Shown in pieces: positions 32,723 to 41,587 of a DNA stretch of 64,000 nt (positions are counted from its first letter, which is position 1; each line of letters opens with the position of its first letter). The notes under the pieces are model-generated. The model saw only the letters and a list, made by a program, of their open reading frames with translations, was not told the origin of the DNA and did not search any database. The translations under genes and the position numbers were made by a program. The DNA lies in NCBI RefSeq assembly GCF_042610495.1, contig NZ_JBHGAP010000001.1, positions 1,550,001 to 1,614,000 of the forward strand, in the 5' to 3' direction. The stretch comes from RU20A sp042610495 (GTDB taxonomy: Bacteria > Pseudomonadota > Alphaproteobacteria > Rhizobiales > Rhizobiaceae).

Positions 32723-33781
32723 TCACGCCTTGCCGGTCACGGCCGGGCTGAACGTCATCAGGCTCAGGATCTCGAACAGCACCTGCGCGCCGGCATGGGC
32801 TGTGTTGGTTGTCGAATCATACTGCGGCGCGACCTCCACGACGTCCCCGCCAACAAGGTTCAGCCCTTTCAGCCCGCGGACCAGCTCCAGCACTTCCCGC
32901 GTCGTCAGCCCGCCGATTTCAGGCGTGCCGGTGCCCGGCGCGAAGGAGGGGTCGAGGCTATCGATGTCGAAGGAGAGATAGGTCGGGCCGTCGCCGACGA
33001 TTGCCTTGGCCTTCTCGATGATGGCCGGGATACCCATGCCGGTCACCTCTTCCGCGTGGATCACGGTCATGCCGGACTCGTAGGAGAATTCCCACAAATA
33101 TTCCGAGGAGCCGCGGATGCCGATCTGGATGGTGCGGGTCGGGTCGAGCACGCCGTCCAGCACCGCATTGCGGAACGGCCCGCCATGGTGGAACTTGGTG
33201 AGATCGTAGGCCCCGCCCGTGTCGCAATGGGCATCGATGTGGATCATGCCGACCGGGCGATCCTTGCCGACCGCGCGCATGATCGGATGCGTGATGGAGT
33301 GGTCGCCGCCCACCGACAGCGGGATGACGCCGGCTGCAACGATCTTCGCCACATGCGCCTCGATGTCCTCGTGGCACATTTCCAGCCGATAGCGGCTGCG
33401 GAACGGCACGTCGCCGATATCGGCCACGCGCAGGTCATGGATGGGTGCGCAGCCGAGCACATGGTTATAGGGGCCGATGCGTTCGATGGAGCGCATGGCG
33501 CGCGGCCCGAAGCGCGCGCCCGGGCGGTTCGTCACGCCAAGGTCCATGGGCACGCCAAGCAGCGCGACCTGCAGGTTGCCGAAATCGGGATCGCCGGCAT
33601 TGATCGGCATGTGCGGCGCCGCCAAAAGCGTGGGAACACCGGAATAGGGCGCAAGACGCGTACCGTTCTTCGAGAAGATCTTGTCGGCGACCTTGCGGAA
33701 GGTGGGATCGAACATCTCGCCCCCATGCGCCTCGCCGTATTTCTGGCGCAGCTCCTGCAATTTCGTCTCGTCGATGGCCAT
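32723..33781 (-). CDS. speB: Agmatinase-family ureohydrolase (agmatinase or guanidinobutyrase)
   Basis: 352-residue binuclear metal ureohydrolase that cleaves urea from a guanidino compound. Metal ligands H161 (GGDHS), D183, H185 and D187 (HIDAHCDT), D272 and D274 (FDIDSLDPSF) are all present. The long N-terminus (about 60 residues with MFDPTFRKVADKIF) is seen in guanidinobutyrase/guanidinopropionase-type enzymes as well as some agmatinases, so substrate is open. The DavA-like amidase nearby makes 4-guanidinobutyrate an attractive candidate. ATG 33781 is preceded by GAAGAAGGG. Confidence 0.88.
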   Translation of the reverse strand: MAIDETKLQELRQKYGEAHGGEMFDPTFRKVADKIFSKNGTRLAPYSGVPTLLAAPHMPINAGDPDFGNLQVALLGVPMDLGVTNRPGARFGPRAMRSIERIGPYNHVLGCAPIHDLRVADIGDVPFRSRYRLEMCHEDIEAHVAKIVAAGVIPLSVGGDHSITHPIMRAVGKDRPVGMIHIDAHCDTGGAYDLTKFHHGGPFRNAVLDGVLDPTRTIQIGIRGSSEYLWEFSYESGMTVIHAEEVTGMGIPAIIEKAKAIVGDGPTYLSFDIDSLDPSFAPGTGTPEIGGLTTREVLELVRGLKGLNLVGGDVVEVAPQYDSTTNTAHAGAQVLFEILSLMTFSPAVTGKA

Positions 33782-33909
33782 GGTCGTTCGCCCTTCTTCC
33801 GGAGCGAAGAGGTGGCACGCGCACATCGCAAAAGATGCGCACCGGGGAGCACGCGCAGGCACGGCCTCGGCCGGTCCCCCGCATCTCCCTTGTGTTCCCC
33901 TTCGGTCTT

Positions 33910-33928
33910 TTTTGATCGTTGATCAAAA
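33910..33928. promoter_or_regulatory. TTTTGATC-gtt-GATCAAAA operator between speB and lysR
   Basis: Perfect 8-bp inverted repeat with a 3-nt centre. It contains a T-N11-A core, the form bound by LysR-type regulators, and lies in the divergent promoter region of the ureohydrolase gene and the LysR gene. Confidence 0.6.
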
Positions 33929-34019
33929 TAGAGCCGAAACGCCTTTGAAAATCAATTGACATTGTTATAGCGTCACAGTTGAGAAAAGCTCACATGATGA
34001 AACACCGGAGCATCCATCC

Positions 34020-35090
34020 GTGGCCGCCCGCCTTCCGCCCCTCAATCCGTTGCGTGCCTTCGAGGCGACGGCCCGGCGCGGCTCCGTTTCTGCGGCGGCG
34101 CGGGAGCTCAACGTCACTCACGGGGCGATCAGCCACCAGATCCGGGCGCTCGAACTGTCGGTCAACACGCCGCTCTTCGAGCGCGGCAGCAAGCGGCTGA
34201 AGCTGACGCCGCAGGGCGCGCTGCTGCTGCCGGCCGTTACCCGCGCCTTTGACGAGATCGCCGCCGCCACGGCCGCGATGACACGACCCGCGACCAGCGG
34301 CACGCTGTCGATCACCTGCGTGCCGGCACTGCTGTCTTTCTGGCTCATCCCGCGCCTGCATCTCTTCACAGAGCAGTATCCGGATGTCCGCCTGACCCTG
34401 ACGGCCTCCAACGATCCGGCCAATGTCTTCAACCCGCTGGTGGACCTTTCATTGCTCTACGGGGATGGCACCTGGGGGGATGTCTGGACACGGCTCTGGA
34501 GCCGCCTGTCGCTCTTCCCCGTCGTCAGCCCGGCGCTCATTGCCAGCCGCCCGCTGCGCTCGGTGAAGGATCTCGGCGATCACACGCTGCTGCATGGCGA
34601 TGACGGGCGCGAGTGGAACACCTGGCTGGCTGCGGCCGACGCTGCCGACGTGGTACGCGGCCGCCAGCATTTCATGAGCGACGCGCGCCTGTCGACCGAA
34701 GCGGCCCTGCACGGCCAGGGCGTGGCGCTCGGCGACACCATCACCGCCGGCAGCCTGATCGCTCAGGGCGAACTCATCGCCCCCTTCGATCTCTCGGTGC
34801 CCGCCAACGATGCCTTCTACGTCGCCTGCCGGCCGGAAAACCGCGCGGCACCCATCGTCAGGGTCTTCATCGACTGGGTGTTCGCAGCACTGGAAGCCGA
34901 TCCTCTGCCGGAACCGCAATCCTCCGGCCGCGCCGTCCTGCGCACCCGTCACGGAAAAATGAGCAGCGGACATGGTGCAGCCCCCGCTGACGGCACGGAC
35001 AAACGACAGAAACACCCCATATCCAGACGACGATCCGGGACGGAGCCCGCGCCGCTTCCGGCAAAGGCGAATACGCGCAAGACCCGATGA
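34020..35090 (+). CDS. LysR-family transcriptional regulator (GcvA-like) with long C-terminal tail
   Basis: 356 residues. Winged HTH at 5-65 (LRAFEATARRGSVSAAAREL, THGAISHQIRALE) and effector domain to about residue 295 (ending VRVFIDWVFAALE). About 55 further residues are Ser/Arg/Pro-rich and unlike the family, which usually stops near 300; this may be a lost stop codon. GTG start at 34020 follows CGGAG. Divergent from the ureohydrolase gene and 10 nt upstream of the aminotransferase, so it probably regulates both. Confidence 0.88.
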   Translation: MAARLPPLNPLRAFEATARRGSVSAAARELNVTHGAISHQIRALELSVNTPLFERGSKRLKLTPQGALLLPAVTRAFDEIAAATAAMTRPATSGTLSITCVPALLSFWLIPRLHLFTEQYPDVRLTLTASNDPANVFNPLVDLSLLYGDGTWGDVWTRLWSRLSLFPVVSPALIASRPLRSVKDLGDHTLLHGDDGREWNTWLAAADAADVVRGRQHFMSDARLSTEAALHGQGVALGDTITAGSLIAQGELIAPFDLSVPANDAFYVACRPENRAAPIVRVFIDWVFAALEADPLPEPQSSGRAVLRTRHGKMSSGHGAAPADGTDKRQKHPISRRRSGTEPAPLPAKANTRKTR

Positions 35091-35100
35091 TCAAGACACA

Positions 35101-36315
35101 ATGACGATGACGATGACGTCCAACCACGGAACTCCGACAATGCCCCGCTTCAATCCCCGCGTCGCAGCGCTCGCCCCGCCGCCGATCCCCTCCGTTTTCG
35201 CCTGGGCGAAGGATTATGACGGCAGCCAGGGGCCGCTGATCGATTTTTCGCAGGCCGTGCCCGGCTATCCCGCCCACCCCGACATGCTGCGGTGGCTCGG
35301 CGAGGCCGCCGCCTCGACCGCGTCGTCCGGCTACGGGCCGATCGAAGGCGAAGCGGGGCTTCGTGCCGCCTATGCGACCCATGTCGCCGCCCTCTACGGC
35401 GCGGATGTCACGGCCGGCAACATCCACATCACCGCCGGCTGCAACCAGGCCTTCATCGTCACCATGATGGCGCTGGCCGGCGCCGGCGACACGGTGCTGG
35501 TGACCAATCCCTTCTATTTCAACCACGAGACGACGCTGACCATGCTCGGCATCGACGTGGATCTCGTGCCCTGCGACCAGACCACCGGCTTCCTGCCGGA
35601 TCTCGGTGCGCTGAAGGAGGCGCTGACGCCGAAGGTGCGGGCGTTGGCGCTGGTGACGCCCAACAATCCGACCGGCGCTATCTATCCGCCGGACCTGCTC
35701 GAAGACATCTTCTCGCTCTGCAAGGCGAACGGCACCTGGCTGGTGCTGGACGAGACCTATCGCGACTTCCTGCCGGGCGGCGAAGCCCCGCACGCGCTGT
35801 TCTCGCGGGACGGCTGGCAGGACACGCTGATCGGGCTCTATTCCTTCTCCAAGTCCTTTTGCGTGCCCGGCCATCGCCTTGGCGCAATCACGGCAAGCCC
35901 GGCCGCCGTCGCCGAGATCGCCAAGGTCATGGACAATGTCCAGATCTGCGCGCCCCGCGCCGGCCAGATCGCGCTGGAAAAGGCCCTGCCGGCCCTCGAT
36001 GACTGGCGCGCCGACAACCGCGCCGAGATCGTCCGGCGCGCCGATGCGCTGAAGGTAGTGATGGCTGATGTGCCGGACTGGTCGATCCAGGCGATCGGCG
36101 CCTATTTCGCCTATATCCGCCACCCCTACGCGGATATCGACAGCGCCTTCGTGGCTGAGAAGCTCGCCAAGCTCGCCGGCATCATCTGCCTGCCCGGCGA
36201 TTTCTTTGGCGCCGGCCAGGACGCCTATCTCCGCTTCGCCTTCGCCAATGCCGGCGTCGAGGTCATCGACCAGTTGCGCGAGCGGCTGCGGACCTTCGTG
36301 CTGCCGGGCATCTGA
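35101..36315 (+). CDS. PLP-dependent aminotransferase, class I/II
   Basis: 404 residues, fold type I aminotransferase. NNPTG at 188-192, D217 and Y220 near the cofactor, PLP lysine K251 in YSFSKSFCVPGHRLG. N-terminal SQAVPGYPAHPDML is characteristic of one rhizobial subgroup. Starts at 35101 (MTMTMTS) or 35140 (MPRFNPR) are both possible; the second has a weak GGA. It is the first gene after the LysR regulator. Substrate is not readable; transamination of an amino acid or guanidino acid such as arginine would fit the neighbours. Confidence 0.88.
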   Translation: MTMTMTSNHGTPTMPRFNPRVAALAPPPIPSVFAWAKDYDGSQGPLIDFSQAVPGYPAHPDMLRWLGEAAASTASSGYGPIEGEAGLRAAYATHVAALYGADVTAGNIHITAGCNQAFIVTMMALAGAGDTVLVTNPFYFNHETTLTMLGIDVDLVPCDQTTGFLPDLGALKEALTPKVRALALVTPNNPTGAIYPPDLLEDIFSLCKANGTWLVLDETYRDFLPGGEAPHALFSRDGWQDTLIGLYSFSKSFCVPGHRLGAITASPAAVAEIAKVMDNVQICAPRAGQIALEKALPALDDWRADNRAEIVRRADALKVVMADVPDWSIQAIGAYFAYIRHPYADIDSAFVAEKLAKLAGIICLPGDFFGAGQDAYLRFAFANAGVEVIDQLRERLRTFVLPGI

Positions 36316-36327
36316 CGGCGGCACGAG

Positions 36328-36358
36328 AAAAAACCCCGCGCTACAGAGCAGCGCGGGG
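36328..36358 (-). terminator. Intrinsic terminator of the aldehyde dehydrogenase operon
   Basis: Perfect 9-bp stem (36334-36342 with 36350-36358), 7-nt loop, followed on the minus strand by six T's (36333-36328). It lies between two convergent genes and may also slow transcription from the aminotransferase side. Confidence 0.85.
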
Positions 36359-36375
36359 CGAAGCAGGCTCGAACG

Positions 36376-37809
36376 TCACGCCACATCCGGCAGGTGAACG
36401 GTCTTCACCTCGAGGAAATCCTCCAGCCCGAAGCGACCGCCCTCGCGGCCGTTGCCGGATTGCTTGTAGCCGCCGAAGGGGCTGCCGTAGCGGTGCGGAC
36501 CGCCATTGATGTGAACCATGCCGGCACGCAGTCGGGCCGCGACGCGCTGGGCGCGCTCGAGATCGCCGCTCTGCACGTAAGCCGCCAAGCCATAGGGCGT
36601 GTCGTTGGCAACCGCGATCGCTTCCTCCTCCGTGTCGAAGGGAATGAGGACGAGCACCGGGCCGAACACTTCCTCGCGGGCGATCTTCATGTCGTTGGTG
36701 ACATCGGCGAAGATCGTCGGCTTGACGAAATAGCCCTTCTCGAAACCTTCCGGCTTGCCCGCCCCGCCGACGAGCACGCGCGCACCCTCGGCAATGCCGG
36801 CCTCGATGAGCGCCTGCACGCGGCCGAACTGGATGTCGCTGACGAGCGGTCCGATATGGTCGCCTTCCTCCGTCGGATCGCCGACGCGAGCCGCCTTGCC
36901 GGCCTCTTCCGCCAGCGCAACGACCTTGTCGTAGACCGAGCGCTCGACCAGCATGCGGGTCGGCGCATCGCAGGACTGGCCGGAATTGTTGAAGATCTCG
37001 GCGACACTGGCCGGAATGCGGTCTTCGAGGTCGGCATCGGCGAACACGATGTTGGGCGACTTGCCGCCGAGTTCCAGCGTCACGCGCTTGATGTTTTCGG
37101 CCGCGTCCCGGGTCACTGCCTTGCCGGCGCGGGTGGAGCCGGTAAACGACATCATCTCGATATCGGGATGGCGCGACAGGGCCGCACCGCAGGCCGCCCC
37201 CTCCCCGTTGACGAGGTTGAACGTGCCGGCCGGGAAGCCCGCCTCATGCACCATCTCGGCATAGAGCATGGCGTTGAGCGGCGTGAACTCCGACGGCTTC
37301 AGCACGCAGGTGCAGCCGGTCGCCAGGGCCGGCACGACCTTGAGCGCGATCTGGTTGATCGGCCAGTTCCACGGCGTGATGAGGCCGCAGACGCCGATCG
37401 GCTCGCGCAGCAGCGTGTCGCCATTCGGCAGCTTTTCGCGCATGTGCAGGTTTTTCAGAGCGTCGATGAAGCCCTTGAGGTGGCCGACGCCGACATCGGC
37501 CTGCTGCTCGCGGCTCATCGTGGCGGGTGCGCCGAGTTCGAGCGTGATGGTCCGGGCCATTTCCTCGTAGCGACGCTCGTAGATCGCGAGCAGCTTTTCA
37601 AGCAGCGCCAGCCGCTCTTCGACCGAGGTCAGGCTGTAGCTCTGGAACGCCCGCTTGGCGGCCGCCACGGCACGCTCGATATCGGCCTCGGTGCCAAGCG
37701 AAATGACGGCGATCGCCTCTTCGGTGGCGGGGTTGATGACCTCGAGATCGTGCGGCGCGAGCGGGTCTACCCACTGGCCGTCAATGTAGAACTTGCGTTT
37801 GTCGAGCAT
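36376..37809 (-). CDS. NAD(P)-dependent aldehyde dehydrogenase
   Basis: 477 residues, aldehyde dehydrogenase family. Active-site residues N148 (TPWNWP), E246 (LELGGKSPN) and nucleophile C280 (NSGQSC), with the cofactor motif FTGSTRAG at 222-229. Start ATG 37809 has GGGAGA at the right spacing, better than the earlier in-frame start. It ends an operon with an MBL-fold hydrolase and a polyamine-type transporter, so its substrate may be an aminoaldehyde or another aldehyde from the imported compound. Confidence 0.92.
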   Translation of the reverse strand: MLDKRKFYIDGQWVDPLAPHDLEVINPATEEAIAVISLGTEADIERAVAAAKRAFQSYSLTSVEERLALLEKLLAIYERRYEEMARTITLELGAPATMSREQQADVGVGHLKGFIDALKNLHMREKLPNGDTLLREPIGVCGLITPWNWPINQIALKVVPALATGCTCVLKPSEFTPLNAMLYAEMVHEAGFPAGTFNLVNGEGAACGAALSRHPDIEMMSFTGSTRAGKAVTRDAAENIKRVTLELGGKSPNIVFADADLEDRIPASVAEIFNNSGQSCDAPTRMLVERSVYDKVVALAEEAGKAARVGDPTEEGDHIGPLVSDIQFGRVQALIEAGIAEGARVLVGGAGKPEGFEKGYFVKPTIFADVTNDMKIAREEVFGPVLVLIPFDTEEEAIAVANDTPYGLAAYVQSGDLERAQRVAARLRAGMVHINGGPHRYGSPFGGYKQSGNGREGGRFGLEDFLEVKTVHLPDVA

Positions 37810-37823
37810 GATTTCGTCTCCCG

Positions 37824-38561
37824 TCATGCGTTCTCATGTTTGTCGTCCAGCCAGGCGCGGATGAGTTGCTGGTATCGCGCGCCGTCGAAGCTCGGGAAAT
37901 GCCCGCCATGCACCAGCCGCACCGGCAGGCTCAGCAGCCGCTCCATCGAACGCGAATAGTCTTCCGCATTGGCGTGATAGGTGTCCTCGATCAGCGGACC
38001 GTCATAGACGATATCGCCTGAAAACAGGATTTGCGTGGCCTTCTCGTAAAGCGCGATACCGCCCGGCGAATGTCCGGGCGTGTGGATCACCTCGAAGGTC
38101 CGGTCGCCGAGATCGATGATGTCGCCATCCTCCAGAATGCGCGTCGCGGGGGCTGCCTTGACGGCGTAACACCTGGAGCAATAGGGCTCCGGCGGCAGCG
38201 CATCGAAGATGTCGTCGGTGACATAGGGGTCGGCAAGCGTGTTTTCGCGCGTCGGATGCGCCAGAAGATCGGCCTCCGCCGCATGCACCGCCCGGCATTC
38301 GAACTCGTGGTGGCAGCCGATATGATCGAAATGCGTGTGGCTCGCCACCGCCGTCAGCGGCCGTTCCGTCACGAGCGGCACCCATTCGCGCAGGGAAACC
38401 ACGCCCATGCCGCTGTCGACCAGCATGTCGCCGTCCCGCCCGCGCACGTGCCAGACATTGCAGCGGTAGAATTCCTGGATGTAAGGCTCGGCGATCAGCG
38501 AGACATCGTCGGAAAGACGCGTCACCCGGTACCAGTCTGCCGCTGCGATGCGCTTCTTCAT
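37824..38561 (-). CDS. Metallo-beta-lactamase-fold hydrolase
   Basis: 245 residues. Zinc-binding motif HTHFDH at 75-80, then HTPGHSPGG, the aspartate in FSGDIVYDG and a C-terminal HGGHFPSFD histidine. A cysteine-rich insert PYCSRCYAVKA is unusual. This group includes hydrolases of thioesters, lactones and quorum signals. The ATGA overlap with the transporter ATPase gene shows it belongs to that operon, so it should act on the imported substrate or a product. Confidence 0.85.
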   Translation of the reverse strand: MKKRIAAADWYRVTRLSDDVSLIAEPYIQEFYRCNVWHVRGRDGDMLVDSGMGVVSLREWVPLVTERPLTAVASHTHFDHIGCHHEFECRAVHAAEADLLAHPTRENTLADPYVTDDIFDALPPEPYCSRCYAVKAAPATRILEDGDIIDLGDRTFEVIHTPGHSPGGIALYEKATQILFSGDIVYDGPLIEDTYHANAEDYSRSMERLLSLPVRLVHGGHFPSFDGARYQQLIRAWLDDKHENA

Positions 38562-39694
38562 GCCGTTTTGCCTGTTTCAGCCGTTCCCGGAGGATGACCG
38601 GGCAAGGCAACCACACCCGTGGCCTCCGTGGCAAGGGCCAGTCTGTCTCCGACCACAGGCCGGGACGATTGCGGCAGGTGCGCGACAAGGCTGAGACCGG
38701 GGCTTGCCGCCGGGCTCAGATGCACCCGGTGATGCGTGCCGAAGAAGGCCGCGTCGGTGATGACGCCGCTGCCGAGCGACAGGCGCACGCCCTCGCCCGG
38801 TTCCCCGCCCCGCATCTCACCGGCCCGGAACTGCTCTGGCCGGACACAGAGCGTGACGGGATGGCCGGGTAAAACCGGCCCGGCCGTGAACGCCGATTGC
38901 GGCAGGGACACGATCCCCAGCGCCGTCTCCGCGCGCGCGTGCCCCGCGGCACTTTCAAGCACGCGGCCGGGGATCATGTTCACCTCTCCCATGAAACCCG
39001 CCGAAAACAGTGAGCGGGGCCGCATGTAGACCGCCTCCGGCGCACCGACATCCTCGATCTTCCCGCGGTTCATGACGACGATCCGGTCGGCGATCGCCAT
39101 CGCCTCTTCCTGGTCGTGGGTCACATGCACGAAGGTCGTGCCGATCCGCTTCTGGATCGCCTTCAGCTCATCCTGCATCTGCCGGCGCAGCTTGAGATCG
39201 AGCGCGCCGAGCGGCTCATCGAGCAGAAGCACCTCCGGATCGACGGCAAGCGCGCGGGCGAGCGCGACGCGCTGCCGCTGACCGCCGGAAAGCGCATGCG
39301 GCTTCTTGCCGGCCGAGGCGCGCAGACCGACGAGATCGAGGAAGGAGAGCGCCTTTTCCCGCCGCGCCGTCTTGCCCATGCCGCGCATGCGCAGGCCAAA
39401 GCCGACATTGTCGGCGAGCGTCATGTGCGGAAAGAGCGCGTAGTCCTGGAAGATGGTCGTCGTCGGGCGCCTGGCCGGCGCCACATGCGTCATGTCCTTG
39501 CCGTCGACCAGAACGCGTCCGCCGCTCGGCGCCAGAAAGCCGCCGAGAATGGAGAGCAGCGTGGTCTTGCCGCAGCCTGAGGGCCCCAAAAGCACAATGA
39601 ACTCGCCGGCGGCGATATCGAGCGAGACACCGCCAAGTGCGGTGAAATCGGCAAACTGTCGGGATACGTTTTCGATGGAGACGGCGGAGGTCAT
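38558..39694 (-). CDS. ABC transporter ATP-binding protein (PotA-like), second system
   Basis: 378 residues. Walker A GPSGCGKTT, signature LSGGQRQRVALARAL, Walker B LLLDEPLGALDLKL, switch HVTHDQEEAMAIAD and a C-terminal TOBE domain. It overlaps the permease stop and the MBL gene start by 4 nt each. Confidence 0.92.
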   Translation of the reverse strand: MTSAVSIENVSRQFADFTALGGVSLDIAAGEFIVLLGPSGCGKTTLLSILGGFLAPSGGRVLVDGKDMTHVAPARRPTTTIFQDYALFPHMTLADNVGFGLRMRGMGKTARREKALSFLDLVGLRASAGKKPHALSGGQRQRVALARALAVDPEVLLLDEPLGALDLKLRRQMQDELKAIQKRIGTTFVHVTHDQEEAMAIADRIVVMNRGKIEDVGAPEAVYMRPRSLFSAGFMGEVNMIPGRVLESAAGHARAETALGIVSLPQSAFTAGPVLPGHPVTLCVRPEQFRAGEMRGGEPGEGVRLSLGSGVITDAAFFGTHHRVHLSPAASPGLSLVAHLPQSSRPVVGDRLALATEATGVVALPGHPPGTAETGKTA

Positions 39695-40482
39695 GGGCGG
39701 GGCGACTTTCGAAGGAGCGTCAGTTCGAGCACGACGAGCACGGCGACGGAAACGAGGAAGACGAGCGAGCCGACCGCATTTGTCTTCGGGTTGAGCCCCG
39801 AGCGCAGCATGCTCCAGATTTCCACCGGCAGCGTCACATCGAAGCGCGACAGGAGGAAGGCGATGATGAATTCATCCCAGGAGAAGGTGACGGAAAGGAA
39901 GAAGGCGGCGGCAATCGACGGCAACAGCATCGGCGCGGTCACGAGCGCCATGACCTTGAGGTCGGAAGCCCCGAGGTCGCGTGCGGCCCGCTCGATGTTG
40001 ATGTGGTGATCGCCCATCGAGGCATAGATGATGGAGAAGCAGAGCGGCAGGTTGATCACGACATGGCCGATGCCGACCGTCCAGAGCGACAGGCCGATTC
40101 CGAGCGTATTGACCAGCGCCAGAAGCCCGAGCGCAATGATGAGGTAGCTGACCGTCATCGGCGCGATCAGCAGGCCGCGCTGCAGCGCGGTCGCCGGCAG
40201 CTTTACCCTCGCCAGCGCATAGGCGGCAAAGAAACCGAGCAGGCAGGACACCGCCGACGACAGGAGGGCGACGACGAGCGAATTGAGAAGGGCCGTCGTC
40301 AGCTTGCGGTCGGCAAAGACCGCCTCGTACCATTGCAGCGAGAAGCCGTTGAACGGCGGCACCGGCAAGCGCCCGTCCTGGAAGGAAAACAGCACCAGCA
40401 CCGCCACCGGCAGAAAGATGAAGCCGTAGGCAAGGATGAGATAGGCACCCGACAGAAGCGTGGAGAGGCGAAGCCGCATCAT
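39691..40482 (-). CDS. ABC transporter permease (PotC-like), second system
   Basis: 263 residues with six predicted helices and ATPase-contact loop IERAARDLGASDLKVMALVT. VNLPLCFSIIYASMGDHHINI precedes it in related form. Start ATG 40482 or 40479. ATGA overlap with the ATPase gene. Confidence 0.9.
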   Translation of the reverse strand: MMRLRLSTLLSGAYLILAYGFIFLPVAVLVLFSFQDGRLPVPPFNGFSLQWYEAVFADRKLTTALLNSLVVALLSSAVSCLLGFFAAYALARVKLPATALQRGLLIAPMTVSYLIIALGLLALVNTLGIGLSLWTVGIGHVVINLPLCFSIIYASMGDHHINIERAARDLGASDLKVMALVTAPMLLPSIAAAFFLSVTFSWDEFIIAFLLSRFDVTLPVEIWSMLRSGLNPKTNAVGSLVFLVSVAVLVVLELTLLRKSPRP

Positions 40483-40486
40483 GACA

Positions 40487-41350
40487 TCAAGCCCTCTCGA
40501 TCTTCAGCCAGCGGGCGCAGGCAATGTAGGCGATCGTCACCGCCACCATCAGCACGATGGAGAGCGCCGCCGCCATCGGCAGGTCGGCCCGCCGCCCCAG
40601 TTGCAGCATGATGATCTGCGGCAGCACCAGCTCGTTGTTGCCGCCGAGGATCTGCGGCGTCACATAGTCGCCGATGCACAGCACGAAGGTAAGGAACGCA
40701 CCCGTCATGATGCCCGGAAGCGTCAGCGGCAGGATGACATGGAGGAAGGTCTGGAACCCGTTCGCCCCGAGATCGGCCGCAGCCTTGCGGTAGTTGGGCG
40801 AAAGCTGGATGAGGTTCGAATAGATCGTCAGCGTCAGGAGCATGACGAAGAAGTGTACGAAGCCGATGACGGTGGCGCTGCGCGTCGCGGAGATCTCCAG
40901 CGGCTCGGAAATCAGCCCGATCCCCATCAGCGCCTGATTGATCACGCCACCCTTCGAGATCACCAGCAGCCAGGAGTAGGAGCGCACGACATAGGAGGTC
41001 CAGAACGGCAGGATGGCGAGCAACAGCGCCACCCGCTGGAACCGCTGCGGCACCTTTTCAGCGATGATCCAGGCCAGGGGATAGGCGAGCACGACGGAGA
41101 TGACCGTCACGGTCAGCGTAATCTCCAGTGAATTGACGAGCCCCTGGAACATCGCGCTTTCGGAAAAGAAACGGATGTAGTTGTCGAGCGTCCAGGACCG
41201 CACGATCTCCCGCCCGTCCCGAGTCCACAGGCTCATGGCTGCCATGAAGAGAAAGGGCAGGACGAAAAAGGCGAGCGTGAAGAGAAGCGCGGGTGCGACG
41301 AGCGCGAGACCCTTGCGCTGCTCGGCCCGATCAACGGATTGCGGTGTCAT
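40487..41350 (-). CDS. ABC transporter permease (PotB-like), second system
   Basis: 287 residues. FVLPFLFMAAMSLW near the N-terminus and the contact loop NYRKAAADLGANGFQTFLHV mark a PotB-type permease. The start is the ATG at 41350 (MTPQSV); the longer open frame would run into the palindromic repeat. It is separated from its binding-protein gene by that repeat, and precedes the second permease by 4 nt. Confidence 0.9.
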   Translation of the reverse strand: MTPQSVDRAEQRKGLALVAPALLFTLAFFVLPFLFMAAMSLWTRDGREIVRSWTLDNYIRFFSESAMFQGLVNSLEITLTVTVISVVLAYPLAWIIAEKVPQRFQRVALLLAILPFWTSYVVRSYSWLLVISKGGVINQALMGIGLISEPLEISATRSATVIGFVHFFVMLLTLTIYSNLIQLSPNYRKAAADLGANGFQTFLHVILPLTLPGIMTGAFLTFVLCIGDYVTPQILGGNNELVLPQIIMLQLGRRADLPMAAALSIVLMVAVTIAYIACARWLKIERA

Positions 41351-41410
41351 CTGGGCGCGTGTCCTGTGGATGGGGTAAGTCGGAAAGCTGCGATCCTGGC
41401 GCGGAGCGCC

Positions 41411-41558
41411 CCCTGATCCGCCCTGCAGGCCCCTTCTCCCCGAGAGGAGAAAAGCCATGCCGAGAGGCTTCAGCGAACGGTTCCGATCATGAGGCGGCCA
41501 GCGGCCACAAAGGGTCTCTTCTCCCCACGGGGAGAAGGTGGCGGCAGCCGGATGAGGG
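41411..41558. repeat. RIME-like intergenic mosaic element
   Basis: About 148 bp containing two palindromes: CTTCTCC with GGAGAA near 41433-41451, and a perfect CTTCTCCCC-ac-GGGGAGAAG at 41518-41537. The ends CCCTGATCCG (41411-41420) and CCGGATGAGGG (41548-41558) are imperfect inverted repeats. This matches the layout of Rhizobium-specific intergenic mosaic elements. It lies between the binding-protein and permease genes of one operon. Confidence 0.75.
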
Positions 41559-41587
41559 ATCTGCCGCCACGACCTGCCATGCTGGCC

